Below, in pieces: positions 36,485-47,215 of a stretch of DNA of 64,000 nt (positions are counted from its first letter, which is position 1; every line of letters starts with the position of its first letter). The DNA is taken from the NCBI RefSeq assembly GCF_910592395.1, contig NC_088311.1, positions 23,034,646 to 23,098,645 of the forward strand, written 5' to 3'. This stretch comes from Lineus longissimus. Taxonomy: Eukaryota; Nemertea; Pilidiophora; Heteronemertea; Lineidae. The notes under the pieces were generated by a model. The model did no database searches, was not told the origin of the DNA, and saw only the letters and a list, made by a program, of their open reading frames with translations. The translations under genes were made by a program, and so were the position numbers.

Positions 36485-39408
36485 CTAGGGTCGAAGTTGA
36501 TTGGCCTTGACTGATTGGCCTTGACCCACTGCAATTTGACCTTTAATTACAGCAACTTGACCTTGGACTACAGATCTTTGACCTTGGACCGCATTATGCA
36601 CTCGAACTGGTTTAGGAGGGAGAGATGGTCTTGGCCCATGTTTTGCAATGACATCTTTTTCCTTCTTTCTCGTCTTCTGGTCATACATGTTTTCTGGTGG
36701 AAGTTTTGATAAAGGAAAAGGCTGAACAGTTTGTTGATCTCTCTTCTTTACTTCTCCTGGCAGTGGTAGTCTGCCCCTCTCCATAGATTTGTTTTCGACC
36801 CGAATTTTCCTATATGTCGCCTGGACCCCATCATCTTCTGAGCGGTCAGATCCGTCATTTAGCAATAGAGGGAGTGACCCCTTTCTTGGGCGTCGGGCTT
36901 GGGTCTTCATATTGGAATAATCTACTCGTGGAATGTTATGGAAAACTTCTTCTGGCTCTTCTGGCTTGTCACTGCTTGCAGAGGATACACCTTTATTGCG
37001 CTTCAATTTTGGCAAGGGGGACTTGATCTTTTGTAGCCTATGTTTGAACATTTTGTACGAAGATTCTGGTTTTGGCTTGATGGCTGTTTCCTCACTGAAG
37101 GGACCAAGTTTTGCAATGACATCTTTTTCCTTCTTTCTCGTCTTCTGGTCATACATGTTTTCTGGTGGAAGTTTTGATAAAGGAAAAGGCTGAACAGTTT
37201 GTTGATCTCTCTTCTTTACTTCTCCTGGCAGTGGTAGTCTGCCCCTCTCCATAGATTTGTTTTCGGCCCGAATTTTCCTATATGTCGCCTGGACCCCATC
37301 ATCTTCTGAGCGGTCAGATCCGTCATTTAGCAATAGAGGGAGTGACCCCTTTCTTGGGCGTCGGTCTTGGGTCTTAATATTGGAATAATCTACTCGTGGA
37401 ATGTTATGGAAAACTTCCTGTGGCTCTTCTGGCTTGTCACTGCTTGCATCGGATACACCTTTATTGCGCTTCAATGTTAGCACGGGGGACTTGATCTTTT
37501 GTAGTCCATGTTTGAACATTTTGTACAAAGGTTCGGGTTTAGGCCTGCGGTTTGGCTCCTCACTGAAGGGGTCTGTGACCTTTGTGGCACCACCTGAAAT
37601 GAAGAAAAACAAACCCCTAAAACCTTCTTTTCAATGGTAATGTTCATTGAACAAACGAACTAAAACTTTAAAGCGATAAAAGATGCAACCAGCTATAAAA
37701 TAAACATAAATACAGCAAAACATGGATTGGCCCCAATGCGAAAGATTCTGTTACTCAATATATCACATGATATTCACAATCTGTAATACATTGTATCCTT
37801 TACCATGCTTCCAAAATGGCTGTAGGCCTATGTTAAAGGTTCAATGAAATCAATTTGAATTTTGAATTTGGATTTGTGTGCGCAGCGATACATGATGCAA
37901 CACATAAAATTACAACTGTAATCACGGGTTGTGTGTGACTAACTCTAGTATTACTCGCTACAAAATTTACGGTCACTTTGCTGGATCTAAAACATTTTAT
38001 TTGAATATTAATAAGACTATAATCGTAGCCCAGTTTCATCATCCTATTCATCCATCCTCATCTAAGCGGAAGGAACACTCCACTGCATCCGGAGTGTACC
38101 CCGAATAAAATGATGTGGAGCACCCCTGGTAGCCACAAGAGCTCCCCCTATATGAGAAGGGAAATGGTCCTTATTTGTGGAACGCCATTATGGGCTGATT
38201 ATCGCTGGTAGAATCCCGGAAAGGTTTGTTTATTCGGACCTACCTGAATGTAGCCAAGATGTTGAGGGTGACCCAACTGATACTGCAGGCGCTGCTGTTG
38301 AACTGCCCCTGGGGGGCGATACCGAATTGTCTCCAGTAAAGTCATGTACCTTGATATAGTCATAAATCTTTATAGAACTGTATTCCATGACAGCTGGGAT
38401 AGACGCAGAATTAGCGTTTATCGCCACATTCATATCCTTAAACCGGTCCAATTCAAACACACTGGCCCGCGACATGATAACTTGACATGTTGGGTCGTTT
38501 GGGTCATACAGCCACGTGAGGAATTTCGTGTCAGCGAGAGGGCTTTCCTCACTGATAGGTCTGGGCAAGAAGATAAAGCTGACGTCGGCGAAATCTTCGT
38601 CTCTGGTCCCCCAGGGTTCTGTTCGCTCCTCTTCTTTGTCCTCAACGTAGAGACCGGCGGTAACACATGCAATAAGGACATCATATCGTGTTTCAGAAAT
38701 CAGCAGGACATCTGTTCCGTACATCCCGGCTGAATAGCGCTCAAAACTCACACGCTGCGGAAGGTTGAAATTATCATAAACCTGCTGTAATGTGTAAGAC
38801 GTCCCATCTTCAACGATGGTGAAGTCTCCTCTTTGCGTCATTGGGACTGGAACAGTTTTATCAATCGCTTTCAAATAGCAGGTTATGCAGCCATTTTCAG
38901 GACTCCTCAATTCGATTGTTTCTCCACTCTTCACTATTTCATTCCCCGCAGTAAAGGTTTTATCAGGCATTGCATATCTCGGGTGGAACTTCCACAGATC
39001 TTCCATTGTGGTGTAGACTTGTTCCTCACTTTGAATGCGCAAAATCTTGACGCGACTCGCATGTCGCAATTCTCCCATCGTTGTCAGAGGAATTATGTAC
39101 CTTGGCGTGGCTTTCTTTACTATTTCCGCAATCGAAGTGTTGAAACAGTCCTCCCATGGACATGCTGCAATACGCTTGAAATTTCGCACACCAAGCCCAA
39201 CTAACGCTTGGCCAGCAGAGAATGAAGCACTTTCTCCGTCTCCCAACCACCCTTCTTTTGGCATGATCATTTTCGGCCATTCCATGCCAAATGCCATCAA
39301 TTCCTCTAGAGTGTAAAAAACACCCCGCTCATCTGACCATTTTAGATTTTGCAGTATTTCTTTCTGCCACTTCCAAGCTTTCTGGGACCATTCCTCTGAC
39401 CTTGGCAT
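36485..39408 (-). CDS. Array copy A: CABIT protein with duplicated linker and broken SAM end
   Basis: Exon 1 is 38244-39408 (1165 nt) and exon 2 is 36485-37593, joined G|GT in phase 1, for 757 aa. The ATG at 39408 is preferred; the frame stays open about 33 codons upstream but without an ATG. CABIT features by residue: YTLEEL near 32, GLGVRNFKRIA near 71, VYTTMEDLWKFHPR near 131, RGDFTI near 193 and SYTLQQVYDNFNLPQRV near 204. Exon 2 carries the linker (KPESSYKMFKH, RRPRKGSLPLLLNDGSD, GRLPLPGE, MYDQ) twice through a 468-bp in-frame tandem duplication. The QGQ repeats are shortened and the frame ends in a TAG. A SAM start (LSELTSEQLALLF) follows in another frame at about 36320-36460, and the rest of SAM is absent. 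Either a SAM-less variant or a decaying copy. Confidence 0.75.
36640..37575 (-). repeat. 468-bp in-frame tandem duplication inside exon 2 of copy A
   Basis: Matching landmarks are exactly 468 bp apart: CACTGAAGGG at 37561 and 37093, and TTTTGCAATG at 37109 and 36641. 468 is 156 codons, so the frame is preserved. The two units differ at scattered residues (for example SDASSDKP versus SSASSDKP). Copies B-E have a single unit. Confidence 0.9.
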
Positions 39409-41559
39409 CGTGAAAACCTTAGGTAAGTTACTCTTAGTGAAAACAAAGTCTCCAAAGTGGCTGAAGTCACTTGTGCAATGCCAGGTGAAGTACAAGAGAC
39501 AAGTCACTGACAGCGATGATCTCAGTAGTTACTGTATTGTAATGTATCTATAAGGCACTGTAATGGTAACAGAATGAGACACTGATGGTGAAGTTCCAAT
39601 AGTTCCACTGGAGATGGTTCCAAGTTCCACTGGAGATGTACAAAATATACCAAATCACTAATGTTGATGAAACAATTCGCTACCAATAACTACACAGAGT
39701 CCAATAGCGGTAAATGTGAAAGTCACTGATGTGGGTCAGTGAAATTATCCAATGACGTCTCCAGACAATCATGATATGTATGTATAATCAAAAAACATTC
39801 CTCTCTACGATTCAAAATATAGGCTGACAAGAATTATCATTATTTGTCTTGTGGTATTTTTTAGCATTTAGAAAGTGTCAATAGACAAACCTCATTTAGG
39901 GGAAATACAATATCGAGATGAACCAGGGCGGTTAATCATTTTTATGACAAAGTGACAAAATGAAACAATGAACAGTGTGTTTGGGCACGCTCCCTGGGAC
40001 CTCTCCTCACTGTTCGCCTTCTCTAATCTGGAGATAATGCTGCACCAACTCTAGTGACGTTTATTGAGCTTCTACATGAAGGACAGTTCTTGTGGGAGCT
40101 CGATTAGGTATGTTGGTCTCATGACCTTATTTTTTCCCCAGGCCCAAGAGTACAATGCAGTCATTCAGTGTTAAATCATCCAGTGTACTTTTTTAGCCGA
40201 AAGTCCTCCTGTCCTCACAATATTATATCGGTATTTCATGCCATAAAGAAAATGGGTTATGATCAGGATTAATAACAAAGGCACTTATGTATCAAAATCT
40301 TTATTTCGAACAAACTTCCTTGTTTCTATAAGCGTTTACAATGCAAAGCCACGAAATTGACATATGCATCGGTCAAAATAGCATTGCAAACGAGCATAAC
40401 CGAAGGTGATAAGATTGAGAAGGTAAGTTGACTGAAACAATCCCAAACGCACTTTCATTCCGTTGCTCCGAAGAAAAATTGACTCATTGAGATGAAAAAT
40501 TCACCCCAATAAAGTTACCGAAACCAAGTTGAAGATTGAATATCAAATTGCATCGAGATTTGAAAGGAACCTTTCCCTAATACTTCAAGCACTCAAGACA
40601 TATAAGCTCGATGATGATGAAGTGTTCACCTTGCGCACAGGCAACCACATTCAAGATGGCTGTGGTGGCCATATTAAATATGGGATCGCCAGGACTCCAA
40701 TAATGTTGCACTGTCATAAATGTGTGAGTCAGTTTAAACTTGAACTCAAGAGACTTTGTAGAGCATATGGACAACATCATTTTGAACTGGCAAAATGGCA
40801 AAATGAAAAATTAATTTTTGTTATAAAATAGTTTGTTCAATATATCACAGGTCTATTTTATACTGGAGGGAAATATCTTTGCAACATGCTTTTGCAGAAA
40901 GCAATAAACATTAATCGTATACTTAAGGGAAAGTACTTCGTAACAAGCATTTGTACATGTATTACATTAATTTAATACTGGAGGGAACTTACTTCGTTAC
41001 ATGCTGGTTGTGATCTGGGTAATGCGCTATAAAACAGCCATCATTGGCATATTAGTGTCAGACTAGTCAGGGCGGTCACTATGTTTCCCAACGAATGTCC
41101 AGCATTAATGAACATGCCAGTACATTTGGTATGGCAGACAGTCAATGGAGAATTATTTTAAGTCCAATCATGAGTCAAGGTGGAGCTCAAAGACGACGCT
41201 GCAGTTCCCTCCAATGGACAGCAGACGGGAAAAGAAACTGAGGTTGTCCAAAAGAGAGCTTGCGCCATCGGTGAAGCAGTTTGGTCTTACCTGGGGAAAC
41301 ATTTCTAGACAGGCTGCCACCTGAACAGGGTGGAACTGATGACGCATGCTTTTGTACGATGTAGACGGCACTTTCATTTGGAAGGAATTTACTTCTTTAC
41401 ACAATTCATGTATTATGAGCGTCAGCATTTCTACTGCCTGCATCTACCAGCACATTTTTTGAATGTTTGTTTTTCTTGGCAGATGATAGTTTCAGCACTG
41501 TTCTACTTTACAGGTGTTGACTGATCAACGGTAAAGTGATCACAAGGATCATGAAACAA
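39409..41559. repeat. Spacer upstream of copy A and 3' flank of copy B
   Basis: About 39409-40290 is the upstream spacer of copy A and is nearly identical to the spacer upstream of copy C (50200-50960). About 40290-41559 is the 3' flank of copy B, repeated downstream of the other copies. It holds a minus-strand AATAAA in the block TTTATTTCGAACAAACTTCC near 40302, about 1.25 kb beyond the B stop. It is probably a long 3' UTR. Open frames here begin with TTG or GTG and are not treated as genes. Confidence 0.7.
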
Positions 41560-44425
41560 CTAATATTTTCCATTCCTAATCCTTTCAATCTGCTTGAGCT
41601 GAAACACAGTGGCAAAGAATGGATCGCCAGCAAAATCCGCATTTTCCAGGCTTTTTTCAAAGAATTCTCCATCTATTCTATTACGCTTCAACTTTTTTCC
41701 AAGCTCCTCCAGGTTAAAGTACTTAAAAAGCAATGCAAGCTGTTCAGGGGTGAGTTTAGAGAGGGGCACCAAGTTTCCATTCGGGGGTGGAAATTTTATT
41801 TTACGAGGACCACCTGGTGCACTGGATGCTGGAACTTGACTTTGGGCTACAGTTACTTGACCTTGGAACACAGCTCCTCGACCTCGAACCACAGCAACTT
41901 TACCTTTGGTAACAGCCTTGAGACCCTGGGTCGAGATTGATTGGCCTTGACACACTGCAATTTGACCTTGAATCGCAGCAACTTGACCTTGGACTACAGA
42001 TCTTTGACCTTGGACCGCATTATGCCGTCGAACTGGCTTAGGAAGGAGAGATGGTCTTGGCCCAAGTTTTGCAATAACATCTTTTTCGTTCTTTCTCGTA
42101 TTCTGGTCATACATGTCTTCTGATGGAAGTTTAGATAAAGGAAAAAGCTGAGCAGTATTTTGATCTTCCTTTTTAGTTTTTCCTGGTAGTGGTAGTCTGC
42201 CCCTCTCTGAAGATTTGTTTACATGTTCCTGAATTTTCCAATCTGTCGCCTGGACCTCATAATCTTCTGAGTCAGATCCGTCATCTCTCAATAGAGGGAG
42301 TGACATATTTCTTGGGCGTCGGGCTTGGGATTTCATATTGTAATCATCTACTCGTGGAATGTTATGGAAAACTTCCTGTGGCTCTTCTGGCTTGTCACTG
42401 CTTGCATAGGATACACTTTTATTGCGCTTCAATGTTAGCAAGGGGGGCTTGATCTTTTGTAGCATATGTTTGAACATTTTGGACGAAGATTCTGGTTTTG
42501 GCCTGATGGCTGTTTCCTCACTGAAGGGAACTGTGACTGCCTTTGTGGCACTGCCTGAAATATAGGAAAAGGAACCCAGAATACCTTTTCTTGGATGGGA
42601 ATGTTCATAACGGAGAACAAACGTACAAAAAGGTCTAAAACGATCATCGATGCCACCAGCTATGAATTAAATATAAAATAATGCAAAAAACGGATTTGCT
42701 CAAAGGCGAAGGATTTTGTTGCTCACTACATCACATGATATTCATAATCTGTAATATATGGTATGCTGCACCTTTCTTCTCTTATTTTATGTCTTGTCTG
42801 CACCATGCACTCACGTATTGGTTTGTTGTGTTTTCAACCAAAATGGCTGTATGTTTATAAGGCTAAATAAAATTAATTTGAATTTTGTATTTGTATTTTT
42901 GTGTGCAGCGATACATGATGCAACACATAAAATTACAACTGTAATCACGGGTTGTGTGTGACTAATTCAACTATTAATCGTTACAAAATTCACGGTCACT
43001 TTGCTGGATCTAAAACATTTTATTTGAACTTTAATCAGACTATAATCGCAGCCCAGTTTCATCATCCTATTCATCCATCCTCATCAAAGCGGAAGGAACA
43101 CTCCACTGCATCCGGAGTGTACCCAGAATAAAATGATGTGGAGCGCACCCCTGGTTGTCAAGCTCCCCCTATATGTGAAGCGGAAAGGTCCTTTTTGGAA
43201 CGCAAGGATGGGCTGATAATCGGAGTGGAATGCTGGACAGGTTTTATTATTCGGACCTACCTGAATGTAGCCAAGATGTTGAGGGTGACCCAACTGATAC
43301 TGCAAGCGCTGCTGTTGATTTGCCGCGGTGGGGCGATACCAAATTGTCTCCAGTAAAGTCATGTTCCTTGATGTAGTCATAAATGTTCTCGGCACTGTAC
43401 TCCTTCACCGCTGACATGGACGAAGAATTAGCGTTTATCACCACATTCATATCCTTAAACCGGTCCAATTCAAAAATACTGGCCCGCGACATGATGACTT
43501 GACATGTTGGGTCGTTTGGGTCATAAAACCATGTGGAAAATCTTGTGTTGGCGAGAGGGTTTTCCTCACTGATAGGTCTTGGCAAGAAGATAAAGCTGAT
43601 ATCAGTGAAATCTTTGTCTCTGGTCCCCAAGGGTTCTGTTAGCTCTTCTTCTTTGTCTTCAACGTAGAGACCGGCGGGAACACACGCAATAAGGACATCA
43701 TATCGTGTTTCTGAAATCAGCAGGATCTCCGTTCTGTACATCCCGGCTGAATGGCTCTCAAAACGCACACGCTGTGGAAGGGTGAAATTATCACCAACCT
43801 GTTGTAATGTGTAAGACGTCCCATCTTCAACGATGGTGAAGTCTCCTCTTTGCGTCATTGGGACTGGAACAGTTTTATCAATCGCTTTCAAATAGCAGGT
43901 TATGCAGCCATTTTCATGACTCTTCAATTCGATTGTTTCTCCACTCTTCACTATTTCATTCCCCGCAGTAAAGGTTTTATCAGGCATTGCATATCTCGGG
44001 TGGAACTTCCACAGATCTTCCATTGTGGTGTAGACTTGTTCCTCACTTTGAATGCGCAAAATCTTGACGCGATTCACATGTCGCAATTCTCCCATCGTTG
44101 TCAGAGGAATTATGTACCTTGGCGTGGCTTTCTCTACTATTTCCGCAATCGAAGTGTTGAAACATTTCTCCCATGGACATGCTGCAATACGCTTGAAACT
44201 TCGCACACCAAGCCCAACTAACGCCTCGCCAGCACAGAATGAGACACTTTCTCCGTCTCCAAACCACCCTTCTTCTGGCATGATCATTTTCGGCCATTCC
44301 GTACCAAATGCCATCAATTCCTCTAGAGTGTAAAAAACTTCTCGCTCATCTGACCATTTTAGATTTTGCAGTATTTCTTTCTGCCACTTCCAAGCTTTCT
44401 GGGACCATTCCTCTGGCCTTGGCAT
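41560..44425 (-). CDS. Array copy B: CABIT-SAM adaptor
   Basis: Exons 43261-44425 (1165 nt) and 41560-42554 (995 nt) give 719 aa; the junction TCA G|GC AGT keeps frame. Residues 1 to about 260 form the CABIT region. About 300-388 is a conserved extension with FELDRFKDMNV. About 389-567 is a basic, Ser/Pro-rich linker (KMFKHMLQKIK, GRLPLPGK, MYDQ). About 568-629 are imperfect heptads of the type hQGQhAV. About 652-719 is a SAM-like domain (LTPEQLALLFKYFNLEEL, RIDGEFF, FQLKQIERIRNGKY). No signal peptide or membrane segment is seen, so it should be intracellular. By family (GAREM) it may link receptor kinases to GRB2/ERK. Compared with A and E, the PPKPVR proline motif reads LPKPVR. Function is inferred. 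Confidence 0.85.
41833..42018 (-). repeat. Coding 21-bp minisatellite (QGQ heptads) in copy B
   Basis: About nine imperfect seven-residue repeats: VQGQRSV, VQGQVAA, IQGQIAV, CQGQSIS, TQGLKAV, TKGKVAV, VRGRGAV, FQGQVTV and AQSQV. Equivalent blocks lie at about 47489-47674 (C), 52495-52680 (D) and 57568-57753 (E). Copy A keeps about four. The later units drift from Gln to Lys/Arg. Confidence 0.85.
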
Positions 44426-47215
44426 CGTGAAAACCTTAGGTAAGTTACTCTTAGTGAAAACAAAGTCTCCAAAGTTGCTGGAGTCACTTGTGCAATGCCA
44501 GGTGAAGTACAAGAGACAAGTCACTGACAGCGATGATCGATGTACGAGTAGTTACTATATTGTAATGTATCTATAAGGCACTGTTTAGTGGTAACAGAAT
44601 GAGACACTGATGGTGAAGTTCCAATAGTTCCACTGGAGATGGTTCCAAGTTCCACTGGTGATGAACAAAATATACCAAAGCACTAATGCTGATGAAACAA
44701 TTCGCCACCAATAAATAGACAGAGTCCAATAGCGGTAAATGTGGAAGTCACTGATGTGGGTTATTGAAAGTATCCAATGTCGCGTCCAGATAATCATGAC
44801 ATGTATGTATAATCAAAAAACATTCCTCTCTACGATTCAAAATATAGGCCGACAAGAATTATCATTATTTGTCTTGTGGTTATTTTTTAGTGTCAATAGA
44901 CATACCTCATTTAGGGGAAATACAATATCGAGATGAACCAGGGCGGTTAATCATACGCCTTTAATACAAAGTAACAAAATGAAACAATGAACAGTGTGTT
45001 TGGGCACGCTGCCTGGGACCTCTCCTCACTGTTCGCCTTCTCTAATCTGGAGATAATGCTGCACCAACTCTAGTGACGTTTATTGAGCTTCTACATGGAG
45101 GACAGTTCCTGTGGGAGCTTGATTAGGTATGTTGGTCTCATGACCTTATTTTTTCTGCAGGCCCAAGAGTACAATGCAGTCATTCAGTGTTAAATCATCC
45201 AGTGTACTTTTTTAGCCGAAAGTCCTCCTGTCCTCACAATATTATATCGGTATTTCATGCCATAAAGAAAATGGGTTATGATCAGGATTAAGGAATTGAA
45301 CCCGAGGCGGAGGACCTTGGTTGAGTTACCAAGACACTCGAGGGTGGAGCTAAAATACAGTCCAAACCCGAGCCGACAGGCGAGGGTTTGGACGAAATTT
45401 TAGCTCCACCCGAGAGTGTCTTGGTAACTCAACCAAGGTCCGAAGCCGAGGGTTCAATTTCTATTCTAAAATACCTCAAACTTAAAAAGATAGGCCACGA
45501 AATAACTTGAATATGTGCGAATTTGGCAAATTCCATCCATCGCCTGCCCGGAGCGCCGGTAGCGCCGTTGTTTACATTATGTTACGGCAGCGCGTATAGG
45601 AAGTCCGGATCGGCTCGCTCAAGTGACGCTAAAATCCGCGCAAATGGGCTATTTGGAGCGTTTTTCTCAGCAAATATGTGTAGAGCTCATTAAAAAACTT
45701 AGGGTGGTTGATGCTTCCTTGGCTGATTTGTGTTTGAAGCAGTGTTTTGAGAGCCTCAAACTTCTGAAGTGAGCTGTGTGCATGGTTCCACATTTTAGTG
45801 CAACCCGAGGGAACTTTGGTAGAGCATCTTGGTTGCGTGTCCAAAACACTCCACTCTCAGAACGAGGCTTATGCATTTTCCATTTAAAAGTTGACTTTAC
45901 GGTACCAAGGTATTTTAGAATTAATAACAAAGGCACTTATGTATCAAATTTTTTATTTCGAACAAACTTCCTTGTTTCTATAAGCGTTTACAATGCAAAG
46001 CCACGAAATTGACATATGCATCGGTCAAAATAGCATTGCAAACGAGCATAACCGAAGGTGATAAGATTGAGAAGGTAAGTTGACTGAAACAATCCCAAAC
46101 CCACTTTCATTCCGTTGCTCCGAAGAAAAATTGACTCATTGAGATGAAAAATTCACCCCAATAAAGTTACCGAAACCAAGTTGACGATTGAATATCAAAT
46201 TGCATCGAGATTTGAAAGGAACCTTTCCCTAATACTTCAAGCACTCAAGACATATAAGCTCGATGATGATGAAGTGTTCACCTTGCGCACAGGCAACCAC
46301 ATTCAAGATGGCTGTGGTGGCCATATTAAATATGGGATCGCCAGGACTCCAATAATGTTGCACTGTCATAAATGTGTGAGTCAGTTTAAACTTGAACTCA
46401 AGAGACTTTGTAGAGCATATGGACAATATCATTTTGAACTGGCAAAATGGCAAAATGAAAAATTAATTTTTGTTATAAAATAGTTTGTTCAATATATCAC
46501 AGGTCTATTTTATACTGGAGGGAAATATCTTTGCAACATGCTTTTGCAGAAAGCAATAAACATTAATCGTATACTTAAGGGAAAGTACTTCGTAACAAGC
46601 ATTTGTACATGTATTACATTAATTTAATACTGGAGGGAACTTACTTCGTTACATGCTGGTTGTGATCTGGGTAATGCGCTATAAAACAGCCATCATTGGC
46701 ATATTAGTGTCAGACTAGTCAGGGAGTCAGTCACTATGTTTCCCAACGAATGTCCAGCATTAATGAACATGCCAGTACATTTGGTATGGCAGACAGTCAA
46801 TGGAGAATTATTTTAAGTCCAATCATGAGTCAAGGTGGAGCTCAAAGACGACGCTGCAGTTCCCTCCAATGGACAGCAGACGGGAAAAGAAACTGAGGTT
46901 GTCCAAAAGAGACCTAGCGCCATCGGTGAAGCAGTTTGGTCTTACCTGGGGAAACATTTCGAGACAGGCTGCCACCTGAACAGGGTGGAAACTGATGACG
47001 CATGCTTTTGTACGATGTAGACGGCACTTTCATTTGGAAGGAATTTACTTCTTTACACAATTCATGTATTGTGAGCATCAGTATTTCTACTGCCTGCATC
47101 TACCAGCACATTTTTTGAATGTTTGTTTTTCTTGGCAGATGATAGTTTCAGCACTGTTCTACTTTACAGGTGTTGACTGATCAACGGTAAAGTGATCACA
47201 AGGATCATGAAACAA
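44426..47215. repeat. Spacer upstream of copy B, foldback insertion and 3' flank of copy C
   Basis: The spacer at 44426-45290 is of a type shared with that upstream of copy D (GGTGATG, GCCACCAATAAATAGACAG, GTCGCGTCCAGATAATC). The insertion 45291-45923 interrupts it. The 3' flank of copy C (45924-47215) follows, with its own variants (AGAGACCTAGCGCC, CATTTCGAGACAGG) not seen in B or D. Confidence 0.7.
45291..45923. mobile_element. Foldback insertion flanked by TTAA, between copies B and C
   Basis: TTAA borders both sides (45288-45291 and 45921-45924), while the equivalent site upstream of copies A and C has a single TTAA (GGATTAATAACAAAGG). The left 180 bp form a large inverted repeat: TTGAACCCGAGG...GGTGGAGCTAAAAT against ATTTTAGCTCCACC...GAGGGTTCAA. 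TCTAAAATACC at about 45465 is the reverse complement of the right terminus. There is no coding capacity. It resembles a non-autonomous DNA element using TTAA targets, as piggyBac-type elements do; I cannot assign the family. Confidence 0.75.

Noticed and set aside
38829-38835. RGD tripeptide in every CABIT exon as an integrin-binding site
   Set aside because: There is no signal peptide or membrane segment. The residues lie in a CABIT core position (RGDFT) also found in the plus-strand gene, so they are structural.
40529-40831. A 100-codon plus-strand frame repeated at 46181 and 51212
   Set aside because: It starts with TTG, not ATG, lies in the repeated 3' flank, carries a deletion in one copy and is interrupted in the others. 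Its conservation is explained by recent duplication.
41536-41940. 134-codon plus-strand frames opposite each second exon (also 47192, 52198, 57271)
   Set aside because: They are antisense to the SAM-like and heptad coding sequence and follow its codon pattern; they are shadows.
43247-44524. A longer 425-codon reading of each CABIT exon
   Set aside because: Its first codon is GTG and it runs past a conserved GTAGGT donor. The ATG 33 codons downstream and the phase-1 splice give a consistent gene in all five copies.
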